In this document: one piece after another, positions 1 to 8,727 of the stretch | Numbering within the stretch: position 1 is the first letter of the stretch | How the letters are laid out: each line of letters begins with the position of its first letter | Source: Castellaniella hirudinis_A | GTDB taxonomy: Bacteria; Pseudomonadota; Gammaproteobacteria; Burkholderiales; Burkholderiaceae_B | Length of the DNA: 64,000 nt | Direction of reading: 5' to 3' | Assembly: GCF_047468865.1 (NCBI RefSeq) | Contig: NZ_JBLGTV010000014.1 | Coordinates: forward strand, 1-64,000 | Made by a program: the position numbers and the translations under genes | The notes under the pieces: model-generated | Told to the model about the DNA's origin: nothing | Seen by the model: only the letters and a program-made list of their open reading frames with translations | Databases searched by the model: none

Positions 1-3000
1 GCCGTGTCCAGGATGTCATCAAGGCGCTGCATCTCAGCGTCCTGCCAGTCCTTGTTCTGCTGCAGCTGGTCTTCCAGCATTTGCAGTTGGGACTTTTGCG
101 AGGCCAGTTGCTTGTCAGCCAGGCCATTCAGATCGTTGACCAGGTTCGCGGATTTCAGCTGCGCTGCCTGGAAATCCTCAAACGTGTCGTACAGCGCGGC
201 ATCGGGTCGCTGGATCGCCTGCAGCGCGGCATCGAAATCCGCGCCCTGGGGCATGATGCCGGTCAGTTTCGCCACCGACAGCGCCTGATCAACCCGGTTT
301 TGTGCCCAGGCAAAGGTGCCGGCCGGGTTGATCCGCAACGCCATCGAATTGAGCGCCGATTGCAACTTGCCCGTCAGTCCGGTCAGCTCAGACACCGACG
401 CGGATACGCCCTTGATCGCGTCTTGCAGCAGTTTTTGCTGCGCCACGGCCTCGGCGTTGATCCGATCCCGTTCCCGCTGCACCGCAGACTGCACCGAGGA
501 CAGCGCGGACTTGGCGACATCAATCCCCAACGTGCTCATGACGGAGCCGACCGTATCGGCCAGCTGCGAGAATGCCCCGCTGGTGGCCAGCAGCGCCACA
601 TATGCCCGCTGGCCAGCCTCGGTATTGACGTCCTGCGCATCGACCAGCGCCCGGTACGCCGCCCGCATTTGATCCGCACTGCCCGTCACCGCAGGCATTT
701 CCAGCCCGACGTCGGCCAGTGCCCGGCTGATGGACTCGATCTGCAGGGCCTGTTTTTCGGCGTCGCTGTAAAAGTTGTCGATGTAGGACGATTGCAGCGT
801 TGCCAGGTTTTCCAGGCCGCCCGCAAGCTGCAGCAGGCCCATCGCGGCATCAATCGACAGGTTCTTGAGGTTTTCAAACGGCAGGTGCTCCATCGCCTGC
901 TGCAGCGCCTGCGCCCCCACGACCATGCCGCTGATCTGGTTGGACAGCGCCTCGATCTGCTCCGCCCCCAGGCTGCGGATATCCAGGCCGTCCAGCACAC
1001 GATTGATGGCGTTGGGCATTACCTCGGCTGCTGCTTGGAAGGCTTGTAACGCGGTCATCTTCAGATCGGCAGCCAGCCTGGGCAAGACCGGCTGATCCGA
1101 CCAGCCGCCGAATCCATATTTCGTGTCGTCGGATTCGTGCGGGATGCCGATATCGACGTAACGGCCATTGATCAAAATGCCGCCGGCGCTCGATACTCCA
1201 TCCCCTTTGCCTGTCTGCGAAATATCCGTGCGACCGCGCAAATCCTCCAAGCTGGCATTGACGCCCAGCAACTCGAATGTATTGCGGATGCCGTCAGATG
1301 TGGCGCGCACCATCTGCTCGATGGAGTCGTAAAACTGAGCGGACTGCTCGTCTTCGTTATGCGTGCGCGTGATGTCGCCGCCTCGGTATTCGTAGACCGT
1401 GGACTGACCGTGCCGGGTCTGGGGTTCGCCGCTGAACAGGCTATCCGCCAAGCTGCCGACCAGGCCGCCGACAGCGGTGCCGATACCGGGCATGATATAA
1501 GTGCCGATGGCCTGGCCGATGGCGCTGCCGTACTGGCCCTGGATGGCGCTGTAAATGGCGCTGCCATAGCCCAGGATTTGCCCGCCGTACTCGCCCAGGA
1601 ACTGCCCGGCCTGGGTGCCGCCCGACCCGCCTTGGCCCATGAACGCCGCCGCCTGTGCATCCGTCAGCGCCCCGGTATAGGCGCCACTGCTCAAGCCATA
1701 ACCCACGCCGAAATCATTGCCGAACTGCATCATGGACGTGCTGTTGACCCAGCTGCCCACGCGGCTGATGCCGTCACCCAGGTACTGGCCAATCGAGCTG
1801 CCGCCGCCGGGCATATCGAAGCCCCCGCCCTGCTGCCCTGGCTGCTGATACCCCAGCATCCCGCCCAGCTGCTGCGTGACCATGCCCTGCAGGGCGCCCA
1901 TCACCGGCTGGATCAGGATTTTGAGCGTCAGCGTCTTGAAGATCGACTTGATCAGGTCGCGCCCGGACTTACCGCCTTCAAATAGGGCGTCCGTCAGGCT
2001 TTGGCCGACTTGATCGAAGATTTGGCCGATGTCTTGCTGCCATTGCTGCCAAGCCTTTGCCTCCCGATCCAGGAACTCCTTTTCCTGCATCGCGGCCTGC
2101 AGATCACGGCGCGCATTGATTTCGTCCTGAATCCCCTGAACGACGACATCAGAAAGACCTTTGGCCTGGGCCTGGATTTTCTGTTCTTCCAGGCGGGCAA
2201 TGATCGTGTCTTGGATGGCCGATTCAGACTGCCCATAGACAGAGATTTCATCCCTTAGCGACTTGGTTTTATCCTTGACACTTTGGGTGGTTTTAAGCTG
2301 GGCCTTGAAATCCTTTTCGGCCTCGTCATTGCTGCGCTTCAGTGCGCCGTATTCAGCTGCCTTGGCCTGATTCGCTTGAAGCTGTGTGCGGGTTTTTTCA
2401 TCTGTGACCAGCTTCAGCTTTTCGCCATACTGGATCGCCAGCTTTTCGCCTTCGTTCAGGTCGCTTTGAGTGGCCGTCACGGAACGCAGCAGTGCTTCAC
2501 GTTGACGCTCCGCCTCAATCAATCCATTTAGGCGGGCAAGCTCTGTTTGAGTGGCGGAAATACTGCCAGCCGTCTTTTTGTCGGCGTACTTCTTGTCGAT
2601 ATTGAGCAAGGCCGTCTTGTGAGCAGCATAGATCGCCTCGTACGCACTGGAGTCGGTCGCCAACCCAGCAATCGCAGCCTTGAACGCTTTGTTTTCAGCG
2701 TCAGCTGCGGCAATGCGCTGTTCGGATCGAGTCTGACGACCGGAATCGCCAAGATAGCTGACGCGCAATTCTTCCTGCTTGATGAGTTCCAGCTCCGCCT
2801 GCGCAGCCTCGGACCTCACTCTGGCCGCGTAATTTTCTGTGTCGATTTGACCCTGAACTAAATCACGCTCCGCATATAAGCGATCAAGTTTGGCCTGGGA
2901 CGCAGCAATAGCGACAACCGCATAGTCGTACCCGCCGCCACTCATTCCCGCACCACCGGAAGCAATTATCTTATTTGCGGCCTCAATTTCGCGGTTCAGA

Positions 3001-4439
3001 GAATCCAGCTTGTTTTGCGCTGTTGACTGCCGACCAAAGCCAGCGACAGCATCACCAGCCCCAACGATAGCCTTCTTAACGCTACCCCAGGCCCGCTCTA
3101 TATATCCGATATTCTCGATTATCTGCGGCGCGCGCTCCTTGATTGTGTCTGCAAATGTCTTTTGCGCCAGCGCAGCGGCTTCCGTTTCGCGGCCCTGGTC
3201 CTGCAACGCCTTGATCTGCTCATAAACAGAGGCGGTCAGAAAATTCATTGACTCATTGAGCTTGAGCGACTCTTTAAGTGGGTCTTTCCCTAATTCATTG
3301 AATTGTTTGACAACTTCAGATACAGCCGTGCCAGTTGCAGCCTCCCACTGCATTGCAGCGGCTGTGAAATCCTCCAGATTGCCAGATCCAATGCGGGCTG
3401 ATTTTGCAAATTCATTCAGCGCTGCCGAAGCGCTATGCTGCGTGCCAACAAGACCACCAATCCTGGCTGCCATAGCCTGGAGTTCGCCAGACGTCACGCC
3501 AGCGACGTTGCCGGTCATGATCAACGTCTTATTGAACGCCTCTGATTCTCCGGCCCCAGTCCGATAAGCAAGGTACAGGCCGCCTACTGCTGCAGCAGCC
3601 AGCATCACAGGGTTGATCAGCTTCAAAACGGTGGACCCGAGAGCCTGGGCTGCAGGCACAATCCCACCGAACACATCTTTCAGCTGTCCGCCCTGCTGCA
3701 GCAGAACAGTCAGCGGGGCCTGCCCGCCCTGCAAAGATACGATAATGTCAGTGATCTGGGCGGGAACTTGGCGCAGGGCCGCAGACGTTTGTTTGGCTGA
3801 CAGTCCATACTTGTTGAACTCGATTCCGCTGGATCGAACAGCGCCCTCCTGTTCGCGCATCTTGGCAATAAAGGGCGCAGCTTGATCCGTCAGGCCGCGC
3901 TCGGCGGCCTGCATTTCCAGGATTTCTGATGCGGTCTTGCCCGCAGCTTTGGCGCGATTTTCCAGGGATCGAATGAAGGCTCGATCATTCGACAGCTTCG
4001 CTTCAGCGATGTCCGCTTTTTGTAGGGCGTCTTCCCACCAGCGGACGTATTCGGACGACTTGACCAAGCGCTGGGCGGCAGCGTGCTGTTTTTCAAATGC
4101 CTGCGTATCGGCAAGTCGCTTTGCCCGTTCTGCAGCGGCCTCGGTCGCCGCAGACAAATCACGCATCCTCTGCGCAACTTCCTCAATGATTTTAGTGGGC
4201 ACACCAGCGGCAGCAGCGTTCAGGATTTTCTGCGACTCAGCCGTTTTATTGGCAGAATCAGCCCATTTGACGAAGTTTGTCGTGGCTCGTTTAGCCGCGC
4301 CGGTCAGGCCCTCATAGGATCGCTGTGCATCGACGGAAAAAGACTCAAGGCGGTTTTTGGCCTTAGCAATCTCAACATCAAGACCACTACTGTCCGCGAT
4401 AAGGTCTATTCGCGCTACGCCGATAGTTTCGTCAGCCAT
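1..4439 (-). CDS. tail tape measure protein (partial, C-terminus outside window)
   Basis: This frame is open from an ATG at 4439 to the window edge, at least 1479 codons, so the stop lies outside. The size, the Ala/Gln/Glu-rich helical middle and the position after the G/GT chaperone genes identify a lambda gpH-like tape measure protein, which sets tail length and is threaded inside the tail tube. The stretch translated from about 1990-1900 (LFEGGKSGRDLIKSIFK) is typical of the C-terminal part of such proteins and is followed by a Gly-rich segment. The start has only a weak GGA ribosome site and lies directly behind two terminator-like hairpins. Confidence 0.9.
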   Translation of the reverse strand, partial: MADETIGVARIDLIADSSGLDVEIAKAKNRLESFSVDAQRSYEGLTGAAKRATTNFVKWADSANKTAESQKILNAAAAGVPTKIIEEVAQRMRDLSAATEAAAERAKRLADTQAFEKQHAAAQRLVKSSEYVRWWEDALQKADIAEAKLSNDRAFIRSLENRAKAAGKTASEILEMQAAERGLTDQAAPFIAKMREQEGAVRSSGIEFNKYGLSAKQTSAALRQVPAQITDIIVSLQGGQAPLTVLLQQGGQLKDVFGGIVPAAQALGSTVLKLINPVMLAAAAVGGLYLAYRTGAGESEAFNKTLIMTGNVAGVTSGELQAMAARIGGLVGTQHSASAALNEFAKSARIGSGNLEDFTAAAMQWEAATGTAVSEVVKQFNELGKDPLKESLKLNESMNFLTASVYEQIKALQDQGRETEAAALAQKTFADTIKERAPQIIENIGYIERAWGSVKKAIVGAGDAVAGFGRQSTAQNKLDSLNREIEAANKIIASGGAGMSGGGYDYAVVAIAASQAKLDRLYAERDLVQGQIDTENYAARVRSEAAQAELELIKQEELRVSYLGDSGRQTRSEQRIAAADAENKAFKAAIAGLATDSSAYEAIYAAHKTALLNIDKKYADKKTAGSISATQTELARLNGLIEAERQREALLRSVTATQSDLNEGEKLAIQYGEKLKLVTDEKTRTQLQANQAKAAEYGALKRSNDEAEKDFKAQLKTTQSVKDKTKSLRDEISVYGQSESAIQDTIIARLEEQKIQAQAKGLSDVVVQGIQDEINARRDLQAAMQEKEFLDREAKAWQQWQQDIGQIFDQVGQSLTDALFEGGKSGRDLIKSIFKTLTLKILIQPVMGALQGMVTQQLGGMLGYQQPGQQGGGFDMPGGGSSIGQYLGDGISRVGSWVNSTSMMQFGNDFGVGYGLSSGAYTGALTDAQAAAFMGQGGSGGTQAGQFLGEYGGQILGYGSAIYSAIQGQYGSAIGQAIGTYIMPGIGTAVGGLVGSLADSLFSGEPQTRHGQSTVYEYRGGDITRTHNEDEQSAQFYDSIEQMVRATSDGIRNTFELLGVNASLEDLRGRTDISQTGKGDGVSSAGGILINGRYVDIGIPHESDDTKYGFGGWSDQPVLPRLAADLKMTALQAFQAAAEVMPNAINRVLDGLDIRSLGAEQIEALSNQISGMVVGAQALQQAMEHLPFENLKNLSIDAAMGLLQLAGGLENLATLQSSYIDNFYSDAEKQALQIESISRALADVGLEMPAVTGSADQMRAAYRALVDAQDVNTEAGQRAYVALLATSGAFSQLADTVGSVMSTLGIDVAKSALSSVQSAVQRERDRINAEAVAQQKLLQDAIKGVSASVSELTGLTGKLQSALNSMALRINPAGTFAWAQNRVDQALSVAKLTGIMPQGADFDAALQAIQRPDAALYDTFEDFQAAQLKSANLVNDLNGLADKQLASQKSQLQMLEDQLQQNKDWQDAEMQRLDDILDT

Positions 4440-4452
4440 TGCAATGTCCAAT

Positions 4453-4477
4453 AAAAAGCCCCGCCGAGCGGCAGGGC
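4453..4477 (-). terminator. terminator-like hairpin upstream of tape measure gene
   Basis: On the minus strand an 8-bp stem (GCCCTGCC with GGCGGGGC, one G-T pair) closes a GCTC loop and is followed by five T. It ends 14 bases before the tape measure start codon. Confidence 0.7.
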
Positions 4478-4485
4478 CAGAAATG

Positions 4486-4508
4486 AAAAAACCGCCCAAA
4501 AGGGCGGT
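4486..4508 (-). terminator. intrinsic terminator-like hairpin
   Basis: The minus strand reads ACCGCCC, a TTTT loop, GGGCGGT and a T run. It lies just after the stop of the SHOCT-like gene and is the first of two tandem hairpins before the tape measure gene. Confidence 0.75.
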
Positions 4509-4516
4509 TTGTGGCT

Positions 4517-4930
4517 TTACGGATTAAATCCGTATTTGTTTTTAAATTCATCCGTTAAAAGCAGACATGTTCCAGCGATAATTTTCCTCGCATCCATTCC
4601 AAGTGAACTGGTTTTGTAATCATTCCAGCACATATCTATGGCGGCTCTCAATTTCGCTTTTTCCTTCCCCTCAGGCGTATTTGACCTGACCACCCCAAAG
4701 GCAAGGAAAATAATCACACCAGCCAAGATGATCATCGCCGTCAGCTTCATCGGACTCGGTTTATTTATTCCAATGCCACCGGCGCTGCCTATAACTTCGT
4801 CTGCACTCAACGGCTTGGGTGAGGCTTCCTCGCCCAAGGCCTTTGATTTCGCAGTCTGAAACTCCGCTTCAGTCAGCGCCCTGCTGTCTCGCAGTGCCGC
4901 CAGTTTTTCAATTTCATCAGCAACAGACAT
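4517..4930 (-). CDS. SHOCT-like small membrane protein
   Basis: The 137-residue protein starts with a short helical segment (LAALRDSRALTEAEF) resembling SHOCT domains, which are usually found at protein ends and may mediate oligomerisation. It has one membrane segment at about residues 61-80 (MKLTAMIILAGVIIFLAF) and a Cys-containing C-terminal part. It sits between the tail chaperone and the tape measure gene, where lambda has no extra gene, so it is probably a cargo gene (moron). Its A+T content is higher than that of its neighbours. No specific function can be assigned. Confidence 0.7.
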   Translation of the reverse strand: MSVADEIEKLAALRDSRALTEAEFQTAKSKALGEEASPKPLSADEVIGSAGGIGINKPSPMKLTAMIILAGVIIFLAFGVVRSNTPEGKEKAKLRAAIDMCWNDYKTSSLGMDARKIIAGTCLLLTDEFKNKYGFNP

Positions 4931-4964
4931 GCCCCATCCCCGTATCAGTTAGATACAGGGCATT

Positions 4965-5593
4965 CTACTCATCCCGGTACGCTTCGACCAGCAGAACGGC
5001 TTCGATCACCCGAATACCGCTCATGATACGTTCGACTTCCTCGGCATCAAGGCCCTGGCGATCAAGGCAGGACTGGAACCAAATATAGTTCAGCCCAATC
5101 AGACCGCCAGGCCCCGCGATCACTTGGGTACGGTTCCTGGCGCACAGGTCAAGGGCGGGCCAGTTTTCCGGCCAGACCTCGACATCCTCGCCCTTGAAAT
5201 CGTCTGCGGTGAAGCCAAAGGCTGCAAGGGCGCTTTCGTCGGGGGGCCGCCGAAATAGCGCCTCTGCAGCCGCCCTCAGTTTCCCTGCAGGGCCACCATT
5301 CGGTTGTTGTGAAAACCCTGCAAGATGGCGGCGCAGATGCCGGGGCGTTCGTCTTCCAGTTCAAGAATCCCTTCCAGGGACAGCGAATAGTCGGTATCCC
5401 ATTCTTTGACCAGGAACAGAACCATGGTCGGCAAGAATGGGGCTTTCGACTTCTTCATGGATTCCATCTTGTCCTGCACTTCCTTGGCTTTGCGGTTGTG
5501 GTAAGTCAGGTCAAGAGTGTTGGTCTCGCCGCCGCCGGCCAGTTCCAGCTTGGCCTTGATGGTCTTGGGTGCATTGCCTTTCTTGATTGCCAT
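4965..5593 (-). CDS. tail assembly chaperone GT (-1 frameshift fusion, DUF1799 C-terminus)
   Basis: This is the long form of the tail chaperone. It shares its N-terminus with the G protein, shifts -1 at the GGGAAAC heptamer (5279-5285), and continues through a second frame to the TAG at 4965-4967, giving about 209 residues. The second frame has no start codon of its own near the junction; it encodes a DUF1799-like segment (LAAFGFTADDFKGEDVEVW and onward). In lambda, gpG and gpGT act together to hold the tape measure and recruit tube subunits. That role is inferred here from the identical layout. Confidence 0.85.
5276..5593 (-). CDS. tail assembly chaperone G
   Basis: The 105-residue protein begins MAIKKGNAPKTIKAKLELAG and ends at the TGA at 5276-5278. 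It lies between the tail tube gene and the tape measure gene, as gpG does in lambda-like phages. The last sense codons form the slippery site used to make GT. The ATG at 5593 is preceded by an AAGGATC-type ribosome site. It acts as a cytoplasmic assembly chaperone and is not part of the virion, by family knowledge. Confidence 0.85.
   Translation of the reverse strand: MAIKKGNAPKTIKAKLELAGGGETNTLDLTYHNRKAKEVQDKMESMKKSKAPFLPTMVLFLVKEWDTDYSLSLEGILELEDERPGICAAILQGFHNNRMVALQGN
5279..5285 (-). promoter_or_regulatory. -1 ribosomal frameshift slippery heptamer GGGAAAC
   Basis: In the G frame the heptamer reads G GGA AAC and is followed at once by TGA. It matches the X XXY YYZ pattern and differs from lambda's GGGAAAG by one base. 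A -1 slip enters an open frame of about 103 codons with a DUF1799-like sequence. Confidence 0.9.
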
Positions 5594-5612
5594 GGTGATA
5601 GATCCTTAGAAA

Positions 5613-5635
5613 AGAAAAAGCCGCACATGGCGGCT
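5613..5635 (-). terminator. terminator-like hairpin after tail tube gene
   Basis: The minus strand reads AGCCGC, a CATGT loop, GCGGCT and TTTTC. The same stem and loop recur at 6341-6361, on the other side of the tail tube gene. Confidence 0.75.
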
Positions 5636-5656
5636 GATGGTGTGGATGGATCGTGC

Positions 5657-6325
5657 TTAGGACACGAATTCGGCGTAGCGCATGGGGCGCCCGGACATGG
5701 AAATCGTCAGGCGCGTGGACATCGGGTTGTCCCGGCTCATTTGTGGGTTATCGTTGTAGGACAGGATTCCCGTGTACAAAATGATGTCCCCGCTGGGCAG
5801 AGTCAGGCGCAAAAGATGCGTCTTGTCCTTGTTTGCGTCGGCTTCCAGGAGCGCATCGTCCCGGTCGGAATCGGGGTCGTCCCCCAGGGTCAATTCCATC
5901 GACTGCGGGTTGCGGCCAACCGGAATTTGGGTATCTTCGTAGTCTTCGAGAAACCCGCCAGTCCAGAACTTGTCATCGCCGCCATTGGTGGTGACCTCCA
6001 GAATCTTGTCGATCACCTCCCAATCGGTGGGGATTTCAATGGCACCAACCCCGCGCCCGGCCGGGAACATTTGGGTTTTGGTGGTGTTGATGTTTTCCAG
6101 CTCGAAAGTGTTGGCGTCGGTATTGGCCACCCGAACGCCGCGATTGTTCAGGCGCGGCCATTTGGTCGTGATGATGCCGATATCGCCATCCAGCAAGCCG
6201 TGGGCCGCAGACGTGGCCACCGCCGGCTTGGCGTTCGTGATCGCGGAAATGGTCTTGGCAGAGGAAAAGGCCGTGGCCAATTCAAGAATGCTGCCGTTGG
6301 GGAAGTTAAAGCGGTTCTTCGCCAT
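5657..6325 (-). CDS. major tail tube protein
   Basis: The 222-residue protein (start MAKNRFNFPNGSILELA) lies immediately upstream of the tail chaperone pair, the usual position of the tube protein in siphophages. It has the beta-rich, Gly/Asp-rich composition of tail tube proteins, and the segment ITNAKPAVATSAAHGLLDGD is typical of phage tail tube (TTP) families. Subunits would stack as hexamers around the tape measure. The ATG at 6325 was preferred to an upstream in-frame extension because the extension would run through two terminator hairpins. It is flanked by such hairpins on both sides. Confidence 0.85.
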   Translation of the reverse strand: MAKNRFNFPNGSILELATAFSSAKTISAITNAKPAVATSAAHGLLDGDIGIITTKWPRLNNRGVRVANTDANTFELENINTTKTQMFPAGRGVGAIEIPTDWEVIDKILEVTTNGGDDKFWTGGFLEDYEDTQIPVGRNPQSMELTLGDDPDSDRDDALLEADANKDKTHLLRLTLPSGDIILYTGILSYNDNPQMSRDNPMSTRLTISMSGRPMRYAEFVS

Positions 6326-6340
6326 GATGAAGCTCCAATA

Positions 6341-6361
6341 AAAAAAGCCGCACATGGCGGC
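6341..6361 (-). terminator. terminator-like hairpin upstream of tail tube gene
   Basis: The minus strand reads GCCGC, a CATGT loop, GCGGC and a run of T. It is 16 bases before the tail tube start codon and is an almost exact copy of the hairpin at 5613-5635. Confidence 0.75.
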
Positions 6362-6380
6362 AATGGGGGGGTAAAAATGA

Positions 6381-6401
6381 AAAACCCGGCTCTGGGCCGG
6401 G
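6381..6401 (-). terminator. terminator-like hairpin after the 6.4-kb gene
   Basis: The minus strand has a 6-bp stem CCCGGC/GCCGGG with a 5-base loop followed by TTTT. It abuts the stop codon of the 6402-6854 gene. Confidence 0.75.
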
Positions 6402-6854
6402 CTAGTGAATCGTTGGTCGTTGTCGCTCTGATTCGAGTTGGGCGGCAGCAACTTCTGCCGTTGTTTCGTCCTGCATCATTCGGACGAATACATCTTCTGG
6501 GCCGAAGCCACTGACTTCGCGGAACAGTCGCCCCGCATCGCTCATGGTCTGCACAACAAGCACTTCTACTTGCGCGCATGCCCTGCGTAGTTGCGGGTAG
6601 TCGTCGGCCCAATCCAGGGCGAACCCTTCCGGGTCGATCTCATGCCCAAGTTCGCGCCCCAGCTTGTCACTGAAGTCCGCGAAGATTAGGTACATGGCGG
6701 TGATGGGCAGATGCCCGGCCTCCACCTCTCTATCGTTTTCCTTGGCAGCCTCGGCCAACAGGCTGGCGATACGTTCGCCGCTGATTTCCTTGCCATCAGC
6801 CCGAACGGCCAGGGCGAAGGCGTCGGACAGGGTAGAGATGTTGAATCCTTCCAT
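6402..6854 (-). CDS. hypothetical phage tail-region protein
   Basis: The 150-residue acidic, mostly helical protein (MEGFNISTLSDAFALAVRAD) has no motif I recognise. The ATG at 6854 overlaps the stop of the KilA-N gene; a GTG one codon upstream is the alternative. Its place between connector genes and the tail tube suggests a tail accessory or assembly role, but this is only positional. Confidence 0.65.
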   Translation of the reverse strand: MEGFNISTLSDAFALAVRADGKEISGERIASLLAEAAKENDREVEAGHLPITAMYLIFADFSDKLGRELGHEIDPEGFALDWADDYPQLRRACAQVEVLVVQTMSDAGRLFREVSGFGPEDVFVRMMQDETTAEVAAAQLESERQRPTIH

Positions 6855-7618
6855 CACGCCACCCTTGGGTAGACAAAGCCCAGCTGACCGCTGCGATTCG
6901 ACACGGCCATCATGCGGGCCTTGAAGTCCTGATAATCAGCAGACGATGCGGCGATAGCCGTCACCAGGGCGATCTGGCGATCCAGCACGTCTTGGCCGCC
7001 AGCAGTCAACCACTGGTGCATTTTTTCCGACTTCTGGCGGCGGGCCTTCAATTCCGCGTGGACATCGGCAGGCAAAATGCAGCCATAGACCCATTCTTCC
7101 GTGATGGCCCCATAGATCGGCGATGTTCCGCCCGCATGCCCTGTGTAATGCGTGCCCGTCATGCGCGCCAGTGCGCGGTAATAAGACGGCTCAAAGCGCA
7201 GCTCCCAGGTAGCAGCAGAATCACGCAAGAACAGCGGCAGCAGGTTGGTATTGCCCTCGGCCCGGATGCTGTTGCGGATAATGGTGTCGATTTGCAGGTC
7301 GCACCAAACCGCAAACTTCGCGTTCAGCCACTGCGCGAAGCGGACGGCCAGCTTAGGATGCAGCCATGTACCGCCGCCACGATCAACGCGGGCCTTGCTG
7401 GTTTTTACATACCTGGAATCACGGGTATGTAGAATCTGGCCCGGCCGCCCCGTCAGCGTTTCGTCCAGGGCCTGGATGTACTCCAGCGTGCCGGACAGGG
7501 CCAACCAATCATCAATGCCCTTGCCATATCGTTTGGCCGCCTCGGTGGCATTGAACCAACCGTTCAGATTGAAGCTGTACAGCTTCCCTTCAAAGTCGTA
7601 CTTGATGACATTGCTCAT
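6854..7618 (-). CDS. KilA-N domain protein with P63C-like C-terminal region
   Basis: Residues about 1-110 form a KilA-N domain, a DNA-binding fold common in phages (FNATEAAKRYGKGIDDWL; then HPKLAVRFAQWLNAKFAVWC). Residues about 160-215 resemble the P63C region often found after KilA-N (FEPSYYRALARMTG and AITEEWVYGCILPADVHAEL). Such proteins are thought to act as regulators or antirepressor-like factors. The gene splits the tail module between the tail-terminator-like gene and the tail tube and is bounded upstream by a hairpin and a tandem repeat, so it is probably an inserted cargo gene. Confidence 0.85.
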   Translation of the reverse strand: MSNVIKYDFEGKLYSFNLNGWFNATEAAKRYGKGIDDWLALSGTLEYIQALDETLTGRPGQILHTRDSRYVKTSKARVDRGGGTWLHPKLAVRFAQWLNAKFAVWCDLQIDTIIRNSIRAEGNTNLLPLFLRDSAATWELRFEPSYYRALARMTGTHYTGHAGGTSPIYGAITEEWVYGCILPADVHAELKARRQKSEKMHQWLTAGGQDVLDRQIALVTAIAASSADYQDFKARMMAVSNRSGQLGFVYPRVA

Positions 7619-7710
7619 AACAATCTCCATGTCTCCATGAATAAGGTTGTGCCGACGGGCAGGGTTAGGAGACATCCCCCGCGTTCGATCCGTCGATCTA
7701 GTCGGCACAA

Positions 7711-7745
7711 AACGCAAAGCCCGCCAATGCATGGGCACGGCGGGC
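7711..7745 (-). terminator. terminator-like hairpin before KilA-N gene
   Basis: The minus strand has a 7-bp GCCCGCC/GGCGGGC stem with a 13-base loop followed by an interrupted T tract. It separates the DUF3168 gene from the KilA-N gene. Confidence 0.5.
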
Positions 7746-7762
7746 GGGAAGTTGTCAAATTG

Positions 7763-7801
7763 GGGAGATATCCGGGAGATATCCGGGAGATATCCGGGAG
7801 A
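7763..7801. repeat. 11-bp tandem repeat (three full copies plus part)
   Basis: The unit GGGAGATATCC is repeated exactly three times and followed by six bases of a fourth copy. It ends 6 bases before the stop codon of the DUF3168 gene, in the short gap between that gene and the KilA-N insert. Confidence 0.9.
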
Positions 7802-7807
7802 AACAGA

Positions 7808-8173
7808 TCAGCGAACGTGAATCCAAATGCTGAAATCCTGCCTTGATCCGTAAATTTTCAACGTGCTGTTGTTTTGGTTGATGGACTGCCCCAGAGTCTC
7901 AGCTGAAGCAAACTCCGCGCCCTCTTCGATGATTTTCTGGCGCGCCGACAATGCCAACGCCCCCCTTTCAAGTCCGATCTTCGACCAGCACTCGATCTGG
8001 ACGCGGTAGTTTTCGGTCTCGGGCAAGGTGCGATCCAGCCATTCCATGGCCTGGCCGCCAACCACCTGGTAGATGATTAACGGAAACGTCGGATTATCTG
8101 GCATGACGTCTGGATAGCAGCGCCCGCCCACCAAAGGGCCAAGGAGCGCAAAAAGGGATGATTCGATGCTCAT
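7808..8173 (-). CDS. tail terminator/completion protein (DUF3168-like)
   Basis: The 121-residue protein fits the DUF3168 tail completion family. It has the usual early motif LIIYQVVGGQAMEWL and ends in a beta-rich segment. Members cap the tail tube and join it to the head. Its start overlaps the stop of the gp10-like gene by one base, which places it in the standard order connector, head closure, gp10-like, tail terminator. Confidence 0.8.
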   Translation of the reverse strand: MSIESSLFALLGPLVGGRCYPDVMPDNPTFPLIIYQVVGGQAMEWLDRTLPETENYRVQIECWSKIGLERGALALSARQKIIEEGAEFASAETLGQSINQNNSTLKIYGSRQDFSIWIHVR

Positions 8174-8727
8174 TATTTGTACTGATCAAGAATGGCCGGA
8201 TTGGCCAGAATTTCAGCCAGCCTGATGCGCCCCCTGTCCATCGCAGCTGCACCCGCCGCAGTGCCCACGGCGTCATAAGCCGGGCGCAGGAATGGTGTGG
8301 CTGGAACACGAACAGGCTTTGGCAATTTCGCGTTCGTCGGTATGTATTTCCCGTCCTTGTCCTTGATCAGCTTGTTTGTGCCCATATGCCCAAACTCAAC
8401 AAGATGGCCATGAGGGGCTTTGGTGGCGTTCCACGTCACTGAATAAACGGCCATCCCGATTTGTGGCGCCGAGCGGGATTCCGAATAAGCCAGATAGATG
8501 GCATCTCGAAGCGTGCCGGGGATGCGCGGCCTGGTGAATTCAACACCGGCGGCCATAAGGCTTTCGGATTGGTCATAGATTGGCGCACGGGCCTTCGCTT
8601 CGTCGCGGTATACCTGGCCCGCAGCCACAGCCATCGAGCGCGGCAGGTGTTGCTTGGCGATCTCGGCCAGGCCGTCCAGGCGGTCGTAGGCTTCCTGAAA
8701 GTCGAACTTGATACCTGCGTCAGCCAT
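8173..8727 (-). CDS. HK97 gp10-like tail-head joining protein
   Basis: The 184-residue protein has the pattern of the HK97 gp10 family, with an N-terminal helix ending in VAAGQVYRDEAKARAPI and a central segment with VEFGHMGTN. The start MADAGIKFDF at 8727 overlaps the upstream gene by 8 bases and was preferred to a longer upstream start. It acts in head-tail joining or tail completion. Confidence 0.85.
   Translation of the reverse strand: MADAGIKFDFQEAYDRLDGLAEIAKQHLPRSMAVAAGQVYRDEAKARAPIYDQSESLMAAGVEFTRPRIPGTLRDAIYLAYSESRSAPQIGMAVYSVTWNATKAPHGHLVEFGHMGTNKLIKDKDGKYIPTNAKLPKPVRVPATPFLRPAYDAVGTAAGAAAMDRGRIRLAEILANPAILDQYK

Noticed and set aside
5309..6514. 401-codon plus-strand ORF over tail genes
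   Set aside because: It is antisense to the tail tube and chaperone genes and crosses three terminator hairpins.
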